Assembly (NCBI GenBank): GCA_016291915.1
Contig: JAEEZP010000198.1
Span: 1 to 14,984 of the forward strand
Reading direction: 5' to 3'
Length of the DNA: 14,984 nt
Source of the DNA: Prevotella sp.
GTDB taxonomy: Bacteria > Bacteroidota > Bacteroidia > Bacteroidales > Bacteroidaceae
How positions within the stretch are numbered: the first letter of the stretch is position 1; each line of letters opens with the position of its first letter. The notes beneath the pieces are model-generated. The model was not told the DNA's origin. It worked only from the letters and a program-made list of their open reading frames with translations, and searched no databases. This document shows, piece after piece, positions 6,500 to 14,245 of the stretch. The translations under genes and the position numbers were made by a program.

Positions 6500-9400
6500 G
6501 ATATCATCCAACAACTGGGCATACAGAGGATTGAAGCGTAGCACTTCTTCATTACCTGTCAGGATGAGTTGCTTACGTGCCCGTGTAAGCACAACATTCA
6601 GTTTACGGTCGATAACCTTACCATCCTCCACAAAACAGTTGGCAGTAAGGAACTCCAGCTGATACCTGTTCTGTATCGTGAAAGAATAGATGATCACATC
6701 CCGCTGACTACCTTGGTAACGCTCCACTGTATCGATGCTCACCTGCATCAGAGCATCGATATCCAACGCCTCTATCTCCCTTCGGATGACTGCTATCTGG
6801 TTACGGTAAGGTACGATGACACCCACGGTCTTCACCGGATCAAACGCCGGTCCGCATTCGTGATACACCTTGATGAGTTGTTCGCAAACAATCTTCGCCT
6901 CAGCGATGTTCACCTGACTGCCATGACCTTCCATCTTACAGTAGGGAGATGGGAAGAACAATATACGGTGAGCCACCGACTGATCCTCCTGATGCGGTAA
7001 AGGCACAGGCATGAGTTGTTCACGTGCATAGAACATCCGGTTCGGAAAGGCAGCAATCTCCGGATGCATACGCCCTTGTCGGCGTAACACTCCTACGAAA
7101 GCCTCCCTGCCAGCCTGACGCTCTACATGAATCAACCGTTCAAAGAGAGAGTTTCGACAGTCGGTAAGTCCGATCTCACGCAAGAGCGGATGGTCCACGA
7201 GGGTATCCTCCGGTCGTTGTACCACTACGGCAGGTAATTGTTTATAATCACCGATCAACACAAATTTCTGTACGTTGACGAGCAGTCCCACCAAGTTAGG
7301 TTCAAGGATCTGACTGGCCTCATCGATGATAGCCACATCGAAAGTCTTCAGTCGGAAGAGAAAAGGACGCGATTGGAACATGGAGGTGGTCCCCACGATA
7401 ACCTGTGTGTTAACCAGCAGTTGTCTGATGGTATCCAGACGGGGATTGTTCTTCACCACCTCCTTTAACAGATACGGGTGGAAACGTTCATCACAACTGT
7501 ATGACTGTCCGACACGTATGAAGGGTATCTGCGCATCCAGGAGCATGGCACAAATCTCATCCACTGCACGGTTGGTGTACGCCATCAAGAGGAGATGCAA
7601 ACCATCAGCCCGGCATTCCTCCACCATGTACCGGAGCGCCATACTCGTCTTACCCGTCCCCGGAGGCCCGATCAACAGGTAATAGTCAAGCGCCTGCTTC
7701 ATGCCCTTGAGTATCTCATCATAGGCAGGATGGTAAGCGTGAGACAGTTGTCGGCTGCTGTCAATCCTCGGTGCCCGCTGTGCCAGGAGCAGCTGTCGTT
7801 TCTCTATGGGTGCATTCAGGAAGGCATACATCCCTCTCGTGGAATTGCTCACGGTGACATCCGAAGAGGCATGCTCCACGGCATAACGTTCTTCATCATC
7901 AGGTATCAACAGATGCGGGTTCTGCTGCCCGTTGCTCAGCACGACCACCACCCTATCGCTATATAACTCCTTGATATTCCCTTTGAAAAGAATGTGCTCC
8001 CTGACATCGGGTATCTTGTCTTTCGGATAAGCATAGAGATACACCTGATCACCCTGGCGGAAATTGGGAAGGAAGTCGGCAGCGAGCTCCTCTGCATGGA
8101 TCGATAATGTGATGGTATCATAACCATTCGCCGATGAACTGCATTGACGGTCGATAACACGCAGTCCCATGAGGATATTCCCCGTCTCAATCTTCTCATT
8201 GAGCGGCATGTTCCACAGATCCGCACCACAGGTGTTCACGCCCTCATACAGTCCGAGTTTACTCACACGCTGCTCCCGGTAAACGAAGGTCATCATCGTG
8301 GTGAAATACGCTTTCTCCAAAGGATCCAACTGATGCAGGATACTTGTGACACCTTCTATTTGAGGAAGAAGATATGCCAGATAGAATCGGTCGCACTTAC
8401 CATTGATATTCAACGTGTCAGGATGCAGCTGCTCCAACGCCTGCTCCATGCCATCATCGGCAACAGACAGTTCCTGAGCCACTATCTGGTTACGCAGCAT
8501 GAGAGCCTCCTGGAAAAGTCGCTGATAGAAAGCCACAACGACCAGTCCTTCCTTCGGGGGATACTTGCTATATAGCAGTCGGGTATCTATCGTCTCTCTG
8601 TCCAGGTGGAAGTTGCGTCGTAACACTCCGTAATACAACAACAACTGCACGAAATGAGGCTCCAGCTGATAACTGCCGTAATTGTTGGGCCGTTGCCGTT
8701 CGATATTGATATTCCGTCCTGCCTTCTGTTCTACCAACAGTTTGAAATCAGTTGTCATCAAGTCAACACGCCCTTGTAACCCCAGTTGCTCACAGACAAA
8801 AGAAGGTTCGAGGATGACTTTATCCACTGAAAAGTCATTGTTTCCATCTCCAAAGAGTTGTTCCACCACCCCACGGATGTTTGTTGACTGTACGGTTGCA
8901 TCTCTTTTAAAGCGTTCGCCATTGAAATCGTTACACGTACAGAACTCCAGGGCATTCGACTGAAAGAAGTTTTTCAGCGTGTCATTCACAGAGAGATGTC
9001 GCAGGTTAATGATATCATCGAGAGCCTTACCCGCAAAGTTTCCCAACAGCGTGGCATAGGTGTTCACTCGCGGGGTGATCCTGCCCAACAGATACTGCAG
9101 GGGGTGATGGCCATAATCCTTGAAACAAGCTGCCACACTACTGATATCCACCAGGAAGTCGGGCTCCAGGATGACATATCTCGGGAAGATCCTCTCCCCA
9201 TCGCTCTTTGCCTCGAGGATATTCAGTTGCATCCCTTTACGCAACAACGGCTGGAGATGCTGCAGGTGCGGAGCTTGGTAGTCGATGGTTATCTCACCGC
9301 TCACCTTACCCTGTTCTGCTTCTGCCGTGATGGTTGCCTCATCAAACTGCTGTACGATGCATCGCAGATAATCATAGCTGATATTCTTGGGAGTATCGAA

Positions 9401-9808
9401 AGGTCTGTTCTTACTCGGAATCAGCAGTTGTATATCGCTGGGAACAGTCGTTTGAAAGACCTTTGAGATTAACACACTGAGGGCTCTGATGTCGTAGAGG
9501 AAGAGTTGTACGGACAAGGGGTTTTCCGGGTGATTACTATGCTGACGCATCTCTTGTATCGCCCGTTTTTCTGTTGCCGGAAGATGAAAATGATTACAGA
9601 GGAAGTCAACCTGTGAGAAGAGATTACCGAAGGCGAGGGAGGTATCACGGATACCCTCATGGCAGGTGAGTATCAGTAGTTCGTGAACGTTCCTGAGCGC
9701 ATCAGCAGGGACAACAGAATCACTGTCGGCAGTCACTACCGACTCCAACAACCCGCGTATTGCCTCAAACAATTCCACGGCACTGATATTGCTTTCCAAC
9801 CCTTCCAA
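6476..9808 (-). CDS. Dna2-like protein: PD-(D/E)XK nuclease plus superfamily 1 helicase
   Basis: The 1110-residue protein combines a RecB/Cas4-type nuclease with a UPF1/Dna2-like helicase, suggesting processing of DNA ends or flaps during repair or replication. Nuclease motifs: GRVDL with Asp349, then VEQK with Glu360 and Lys362, then QLLLYYGVL (Gln388 onward). Helicase motifs: Walker A GPPGTGKT (714-721), AYTNRAVDE (743-751), Walker B IIDEASQ (827-833), GDYKQLP (853-859), RRQGRMHPEI (909-918), VSIDTVERYQGSQRD (1023-1037) and LNVVLTRARKQL (1070-1081). All core ATPase residues are present. The first ~280 residues match nothing I know. The iron-sulfur cysteine set of eukaryotic Dna2 is not evident: Cys290 and Cys292 precede the nuclease, but no C-x2-C-x5-C follows. 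No ATG fits the start; TTG at 9808 or at 9799 is likely, after an in-frame stop at 9821-9823. It lies 40 bp after the hydrolase gene on the same strand. A role in defence is possible but not shown. Confidence 0.85.
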   Translation of the reverse strand: MEGLESNISAVELFEAIRGLLESVVTADSDSVVPADALRNVHELLILTCHEGIRDTSLAFGNLFSQVDFLCNHFHLPATEKRAIQEMRQHSNHPENPLSVQLFLYDIRALSVLISKVFQTTVPSDIQLLIPSKNRPFDTPKNISYDYLRCIVQQFDEATITAEAEQGKVSGEITIDYQAPHLQHLQPLLRKGMQLNILEAKSDGERIFPRYVILEPDFLVDISSVAACFKDYGHHPLQYLLGRITPRVNTYATLLGNFAGKALDDIINLRHLSVNDTLKNFFQSNALEFCTCNDFNGERFKRDATVQSTNIRGVVEQLFGDGNNDFSVDKVILEPSFVCEQLGLQGRVDLMTTDFKLLVEQKAGRNINIERQRPNNYGSYQLEPHFVQLLLYYGVLRRNFHLDRETIDTRLLYSKYPPKEGLVVVAFYQRLFQEALMLRNQIVAQELSVADDGMEQALEQLHPDTLNINGKCDRFYLAYLLPQIEGVTSILHQLDPLEKAYFTTMMTFVYREQRVSKLGLYEGVNTCGADLWNMPLNEKIETGNILMGLRVIDRQCSSSANGYDTITLSIHAEELAADFLPNFRQGDQVYLYAYPKDKIPDVREHILFKGNIKELYSDRVVVVLSNGQQNPHLLIPDDEERYAVEHASSDVTVSNSTRGMYAFLNAPIEKRQLLLAQRAPRIDSSRQLSHAYHPAYDEILKGMKQALDYYLLIGPPGTGKTSMALRYMVEECRADGLHLLLMAYTNRAVDEICAMLLDAQIPFIRVGQSYSCDERFHPYLLKEVVKNNPRLDTIRQLLVNTQVIVGTTSMFQSRPFLFRLKTFDVAIIDEASQILEPNLVGLLVNVQKFVLIGDYKQLPAVVVQRPEDTLVDHPLLREIGLTDCRNSLFERLIHVERQAGREAFVGVLRRQGRMHPEIAAFPNRMFYAREQLMPVPLPHQEDQSVAHRILFFPSPYCKMEGHGSQVNIAEAKIVCEQLIKVYHECGPAFDPVKTVGVIVPYRNQIAVIRREIEALDIDALMQVSIDTVERYQGSQRDVIIYSFTIQNRYQLEFLTANCFVEDGKVIDRKLNVVLTRARKQLILTGNEEVLRFNPLYAQLLDDIKKRGGYA

Positions 9809-9848
9809 ATCAATTATTAATTATTATCTATTAACTATTAATTCCCCA

Positions 9849-10847
9849 TCACTGTCCACCCAACCTACTGAAATACTCGATGATCTCCTCCCAGGTCTTG
9901 AAGGTATCACTGCCGAAATGCAGGTGCGTGCCCATAAAAGCATCCTTCATCGTAGCAGAGGGATCAATCAGGTAATCCCCATATAGCAACCCTTTTTGCT
10001 GTGTGAAGATCAGATGTCCGTAGGCTGGTACGTTGATAATCTCTCGCATCGCCTCCTGCACCTTTTTATAATACTCCTGCTCATAGTCGGGTGCAGACGC
10101 CACGATATACAGGTTATAGTGCTCCAACAAATAACGAAAACCCTTGCGTGCACTCGACAGTTGGTGCCCCTGCTCATCACAGAGTGCCTCGATACTGATA
10201 TAGATGATCGGTCGCTCCCTACCCTCCTGTTTATCATCAATCCATCGGATCACGGGTATCACACTGTTGATGAATATACTGTCATCCATCCGATGCTCCC
10301 CGTGGAAGGAGATGGCTTGGGTATAATGCTGTTGGAAGAGGGGCATCGTACGCACCAAGGGATCGGCATCCCCGAAGAGCCCCCACACCCGCTGCTGTTC
10401 CTCGTCAGTGACATGAGCAAAGCACTGTTCCTGAACATTACGGTATTCCTTGACTATTGCCTTCGTGACGATAAACTCCTGCACACCGTCTTGCCGTGGG
10501 TTCTGGAATATCTGCTTGCCAATCATCCCATGGGCACCCATCGTGTCGGCTATCTCAAAGGCAGGGTTTACCAGAATACGGTCGTAGCCATACAACTGTT
10601 CGGCATACATACCTCCCATCGAGGTACCTACAATCAGGTCGGGCTGATGCTCCTGCACTTTCTCCTTCAAGAGAGCGATTGCCTCATGTGGGTCAACGGG
10701 CAGGTCATAGGCAACAGTATTAGCTTGTGGTAGCATCGTACGGAAACGGGTTACCGTGCCACTTTGTGCGGAAGAGGCAAAACCATGCACATACATAATG
10801 GTTTTATCTGCCATCAGATCGGGATATATTTGGGGGAGGGTACTCAT
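9849..10847 (-). CDS. YqiA/YcfP-type alpha/beta hydrolase fused to a degenerate NT5C-like HAD domain
   Basis: The 332-residue protein has two parts. Residues 12-205 look like a YqiA/YcfP esterase-like alpha/beta hydrolase: oxyanion region YVHGFASSAQSGT, nucleophile elbow GTSMGG (Ser76), a possible acid in GDADPLV (Asp160 or Asp162) and the general-base candidate His185 (GEHRM). Residues 212-332 resemble the HAD 5'(3')-nucleotidase NT5C type: SAP in motif II, QQKGLLYGDYLID, and THLHFGSDTFKTWEEIIEY. The HAD nucleophile motif, normally DxD, reads ISIE (217-220), so both catalytic aspartates are lost or replaced and phosphatase activity is unlikely. The ATG at 10847 is used; the in-frame ATG at 10814 (MADKTIMYVHGF) also fits the family. 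It lies between the large secreted enzyme gene (69 bp upstream) and the helicase (40 bp downstream), same strand. Cytoplasmic, no signal peptide. The substrate is unknown. Confidence 0.75.
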   Translation of the reverse strand: MSTLPQIYPDLMADKTIMYVHGFASSAQSGTVTRFRTMLPQANTVAYDLPVDPHEAIALLKEKVQEHQPDLIVGTSMGGMYAEQLYGYDRILVNPAFEIADTMGAHGMIGKQIFQNPRQDGVQEFIVTKAIVKEYRNVQEQCFAHVTDEEQQRVWGLFGDADPLVRTMPLFQQHYTQAISFHGEHRMDDSIFINSVIPVIRWIDDKQEGRERPIIYISIEALCDEQGHQLSSARKGFRYLLEHYNLYIVASAPDYEQEYYKKVQEAMREIINVPAYGHLIFTQQKGLLYGDYLIDPSATMKDAFMGTHLHFGSDTFKTWEEIIEYFSRLGGQ

Positions 10848-10860
10848 AATTTAAAAAAAA

Positions 10861-10890
10861 TAGATATTATAGTGACTATAGATATAATAG
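10861..10890 (-). repeat. Two 12-bp direct repeats upstream of the hydrolase gene
   Basis: CTATTATATCTA and CTATAATATCTA (minus strand; one mismatch) occur with an 18-bp period in the 69-bp gap before the hydrolase start. They could be an operator or simply AT-rich spacer. No TAnnTTTG promoter with a usable leader was found in this gap. Confidence 0.35.
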
Positions 10891-10916
10891 GATTTATAGA
10901 GAGTATCGGAGGGGAT

Positions 10917-12998
10917 TTAAGGTAGGATTTTTGTTGAATATTCGCCGGTAATGAGGTTTAGGGATGCATGATAGGGAGTGCCGTCAGGATCCTGGGTTTT
11001 CAAAAACAGGTGATTCTCCTTAACGGTGATATGAGTCTTCTTTGCCAGGCGTACTGTCTGTTGGGCATCAACACCCGAGAAATACACCGTGGCTTTACCT
11101 TCTCCAGTTAGCACACGGGTATAGATGGAATTAACCACTTTCTTTTCACCGAAGCGATAGTTATGGTTACCTATCACTGCTATGGTATTATCGATATTGA
11201 ACCAGTTGTCTGCCTGCTGTATTTCCCGCTCCTCTTTGGTAAAGGGATCGAAAGAGAATGCCATATAGGCAGGACGGTTCATCACGATGACCGCATTACC
11301 GGGTGTTGACCATATCAAAAAGGGTTCTCCGTCGATCCTCCCGCTCACCGTCCATGCATTACCATCTGTCTTGATCATCGGCTTCTCAGGAAACGATTGG
11401 GGTTCCCCAACGAGATTCCCTCCGAAACCTTTTTTGTAAGGGATCATAATCTTACTGCCTTCCACCATATTAGGCACGATACAACCCGAGAAATTCTTCA
11501 GTCCCTCGCTCCATGACAGACAGGTAAACCGTTCTTTCGTCATGGCTCTCACAAGATGCTGACAGGGGAAAATCTTAGCAGTTGCATGGCGCTGCCGGAA
11601 ATCCTCCCAACTGCTGGGTATCACTTCCGCCAACTGCAAAGGTTCTCCACTGTCGTATTCAACCATGGAATGATAGTTCTCCAGACTCATTTCATCGGTG
11701 GAGAAGAGACAGTGCAGCATGAGAGTCATCATCACCCGATGGGCTGTAACACCCATCCTACGGGCTCCGATATCCGCATTCAACAGATAACGGCCATCTC
11801 CGGTAGTCGCCTGGCGAAGCAATAACTGGTCCAGACAACGACGTTCCAACATCAGAGCATCTCCATTCCGCATGATCGTGGCCATGGCAGCATAAGCAGG
11901 CAACTGATCATAGAGAAACATACTCCAGTCGTTTCCGTTAGGCATCGCCAGTTCTCCATCCACCAGCGCTAATTGTGCCAACACCTGCTCCCACACCTCT
12001 TTCCAATGCCAGGTGAGTGAGCGGTGAAGACGGATATCAGAACGGTGATCCAAATAGTAGGTTGCAAGAATACTCTCTGCCTGTTCCTGCATCACCACAT
12101 TCTGATACGAGGTATGGAAATAACGGTGATTCTGAAGGGTGAAATCAGCAAAAAGGTTTGTGCCGGCATACCATTCGCATACCCGTTTGCCATCCACCAT
12201 AGTCATGTCATCCGCATCCGCATCTACGGTATAACCATTCAGTCCATAACGGATCATCGCCTCATGCCACTGGTCAGCATGGGGATGCATTGGATATTTA
12301 CTGCATGCCACGGCAAGCACATTAGCCTCCCAACCGTTCTCCTCTGCTTTTGTATCACCCAGATAACCATGTGGCACGGGACGCGACAATTGATAGTCAG
12401 CCTCACTCGCTATCACCTTGAACAGGCACAGGGCATCCTCCTCATCAGTAATCTCCGACAGAAGATCTTCTGCCATAGCCATGCTGAGAACCCATAAAGA
12501 ACTCTCCCACTGATGATGCCATTTCTCTTGTGCATCTAGGTAAGTACCCCAGTATTTCCCATCAGTACATCTTTTCTGTCTTACGGTATGATGTGTACTG
12601 TAACCATACCGTAAAGCACGGAGCGCCATCCTTTGCAGATCCTCTTTTGCAACTCCCTGAGGAAGTTTGATGGAGTATTGTGGATCCCCATCGTCAAGCC
12701 AATCATATAGGAAGGCACATACCATCGCCATGTCAAGGTTGGTACGTACCCCGTCTTCATTACTCTTTCCCGCATCGGTAGCCTTGAAATACCCTACCCT
12801 CTTACCGCTTTCATTCACACCCGCATCCACATAAAGGGAGGTGGCATATTGCGTAAAGTCAGCCAACGACTGCATACCTTTCACGATGATATACCGGTCA
12901 TCGACACCTCTTGCCGTCAGGAAAGAAGGAAGTATCATGAATAAAGCCAACAGAAGAACCGTCGCCGATAAGCCCGTATGATACCTGTATGCATTCAT
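10917..12998 (-). CDS. Large secreted protein, probable polysaccharide-degrading enzyme of unassigned family
   Basis: The 693-residue protein starts with a basic, then strongly hydrophobic stretch (residues 5-28, ending SFLTARG) that reads as a signal peptide. Residues about 35-430 are helical, with motifs such as GVRTNLDMAMV, GYLGDTKAEENGWEANVLA, HTSYQN, MPNGNDWSMFLYD and RRMGVTAHRVMM. This suggests an (alpha/alpha) toroid. Residues about 450-693 are rich in beta-strand patterns (FSGCIVPNM, FLIWSTPGNAVIVM). A toroid followed by a beta-sandwich is the build of several polysaccharide lyase families, and the neighbours are GH43 and GH105, but I recognise no signature that fixes the family. PL27 is one candidate to test because GH105 could act on its unsaturated product. 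The start overlaps the GH43 stop by four bases (ATGA), indicating translational coupling. A purely structural or binding protein is not excluded. Confidence 0.6.
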   Translation of the reverse strand: MNAYRYHTGLSATVLLLALFMILPSFLTARGVDDRYIIVKGMQSLADFTQYATSLYVDAGVNESGKRVGYFKATDAGKSNEDGVRTNLDMAMVCAFLYDWLDDGDPQYSIKLPQGVAKEDLQRMALRALRYGYSTHHTVRQKRCTDGKYWGTYLDAQEKWHHQWESSLWVLSMAMAEDLLSEITDEEDALCLFKVIASEADYQLSRPVPHGYLGDTKAEENGWEANVLAVACSKYPMHPHADQWHEAMIRYGLNGYTVDADADDMTMVDGKRVCEWYAGTNLFADFTLQNHRYFHTSYQNVVMQEQAESILATYYLDHRSDIRLHRSLTWHWKEVWEQVLAQLALVDGELAMPNGNDWSMFLYDQLPAYAAMATIMRNGDALMLERRCLDQLLLRQATTGDGRYLLNADIGARRMGVTAHRVMMTLMLHCLFSTDEMSLENYHSMVEYDSGEPLQLAEVIPSSWEDFRQRHATAKIFPCQHLVRAMTKERFTCLSWSEGLKNFSGCIVPNMVEGSKIMIPYKKGFGGNLVGEPQSFPEKPMIKTDGNAWTVSGRIDGEPFLIWSTPGNAVIVMNRPAYMAFSFDPFTKEEREIQQADNWFNIDNTIAVIGNHNYRFGEKKVVNSIYTRVLTGEGKATVYFSGVDAQQTVRLAKKTHITVKENHLFLKTQDPDGTPYHASLNLITGEYSTKILP

Positions 12999-14044
12999 CT
13001 CATCATCTTTTTATTCCACTTCTCCAAACGGTTGTATTCCTTTTTCGTTATCCACAGGAAAGAACCATGCTGTGGAGCTTTCACTCCTTGGATATCCATG
13101 GGATCATGGAAATTACGCAGATATTGGTCGGCCTTACAGATACGGTAATGCTTGGGTTTTGAGGAATATTCTATATACCCTACTTGCCATGTATCCTCAC
13201 CGATCAGTTGGAAGGCAGAAGGTCCTTCGCATTTCTTCTTTCCTTCAAAGTCAACATAATCGCTCTCATCAGGTTCCGGCCAAGGACCTGTCAGCACCTT
13301 TGAAGAAGAAGTGAAGATACCGGGCTTACCACCTTCTTTCTTAATCATCAGATGATACATCCCGTCACTCTTCAACCAGTTGATATCGGTATCTATCGTG
13401 GCATATCCCCAGTCGATCAACAAACGAGGCTTCGTCAGTTTCGTAAAACTCTTGTCGGCATAACTGTAGAAGATTCGGTCGTATTTGTCTTCTTTCTCGT
13501 TCAACAACGAGTAATAGATAAAGTAACCACCTTGTTCTCCGTCAGGCCACACGTAGTCGGCATCCCACATAATCTGTGGCGCCCATACCCTGCAAATCTT
13601 CGAATAGTCCTTATAGAAATCAGGCGCTTCAGGATCGCAGAAGATAGCCGGTCCTCTACGGAAATCGAAAGTGACGGATGTCCAGTGTATCAGGTCCTTA
13701 CTCTTCAGCAGGTTCAATCCATAGTTAAACCACTGATGACTGTTCTTCACGCACATATCCGTGGTGGTCATCACAAAACCTTTACCATGATAGGCACGGG
13801 TGATGTAAGCATCGCGTGAGCCTCCCTCTATACCATTCAGTTTTTTCGTATCATAGACAGGTTTTCCATCCAACAAATCGTGAAACACCTTACCATCCTT
13901 ACTCAAAGCAAAGGATGTCCACTCCCCCTCATCACTCATGTGACAATAAAGATAACCATACGGCTTATCCGTCTGTATAATTCCCTGTGAATAACCGAAT
14001 GACGACCCTAAAACGAACAATATGCTTATCAGTAGCTTTCTCAT
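12995..14044 (-). CDS. Secreted glycoside hydrolase family 43-like protein
   Basis: The 349-residue protein has a signal peptide (residues 1-20, MRKLLISILFVLGSSFGYSQ) and one five-bladed beta-propeller-sized domain. Motifs fit the GH43/GH32 clan: FALSKDGKVFHDL (46-58), GSRDAYITR with Asp78 as a candidate general base, VWAPQIMWD (153-161), a TIDTDINW block with Asp218/Asp220, and CEGPSAF with Glu273 as the candidate general acid. Such enzymes remove arabinofuranose, xylose or galactofuranose from plant or microbial glycans; the substrate cannot be read here. It is probably periplasmic. The ATG at 14044 starts the signal peptide directly. The gene is the first of a minus-strand run, overlaps the next gene by four bases, and lies divergent from the GH105 gene with about 200 bp between. 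Confidence 0.85.
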   Translation of the reverse strand: MRKLLISILFVLGSSFGYSQGIIQTDKPYGYLYCHMSDEGEWTSFALSKDGKVFHDLLDGKPVYDTKKLNGIEGGSRDAYITRAYHGKGFVMTTTDMCVKNSHQWFNYGLNLLKSKDLIHWTSVTFDFRRGPAIFCDPEAPDFYKDYSKICRVWAPQIMWDADYVWPDGEQGGYFIYYSLLNEKEDKYDRIFYSYADKSFTKLTKPRLLIDWGYATIDTDINWLKSDGMYHLMIKKEGGKPGIFTSSSKVLTGPWPEPDESDYVDFEGKKKCEGPSAFQLIGEDTWQVGYIEYSSKPKHYRICKADQYLRNFHDPMDIQGVKAPQHGSFLWITKKEYNRLEKWNKKMMR

Positions 14045-14067
14045 ATCTCTCTATTTTTATTATTTGG

Positions 14068-14085
14068 CAAAAATACACAAAAATA
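14068..14085 (-). promoter_or_regulatory. Candidate promoter of the GH43-led gene run
   Basis: Two TATTTTTG boxes (minus strand, 14085-14078 and 14075-14068) lie ten bases apart, 24-34 bp upstream of the GH43 ATG. Each matches TAnnTTTG fully. No clear TTG sits at -33 for either, so an activator may be needed, as is usual for glycan utilisation genes. Confidence 0.45.
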
Positions 14086-14130
14086 TTGAGATTACCTTTT
14101 CATCGGGAGAAAAATTAGAATCCCATTATC

Positions 14131-14145
14131 ACTTGTCATACAAGT
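14131..14145. other. Short inverted repeat in the divergent GH43/GH105 region
   Basis: ACTTG-TCATA-CAAGT is a perfect 5-bp inverted repeat midway between the two divergent genes. It is the only symmetric element I see in 14045-14245 and could be a regulator site. A 5-bp repeat arises easily by chance. Confidence 0.2.
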
Positions 14146-14207
14146 CGAATGAAACAAGAATCATAAAAAATGAGATAAAAATACTATTATCATCTCTTCT
14201 TTTTTAC

Positions 14208-14215
14208 TATTTTTG
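14208..14215 (+). promoter_or_regulatory. -7 promoter box of the GH105 gene
   Basis: TATTTTTG matches TAnnTTTG and lies 30 bp before the ATG at 14246, giving a leader of roughly 23 nt. No TTG is found about 20 bp upstream, which suggests activator-dependent expression. Confidence 0.5.
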
Positions 14216-14245
14216 TAAAAATATCAGGAAAAATTGTGATTGAAT

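Noticed and set aside
8996..9466. Plus-strand open frames inside the helicase gene (also 6569-7000, 8144-8575)
   Set aside because: All are antisense to a frame with complete nuclease and helicase motifs and show no motif of their own.
9996..10733. Plus-strand 245-codon open frame antisense to the hydrolase fusion gene
   Set aside because: Long, but the minus strand encodes recognisable hydrolase and HAD-like blocks in order, while this product has no family features.
14022..14243. Plus-strand 73-codon open frame between GH43 and GH105
   Set aside because: Its product is dominated by Ile, Lys, Phe and Tyr, as expected from AT-rich non-coding DNA. It covers both divergent promoters and starts inside the GH43 signal peptide region.
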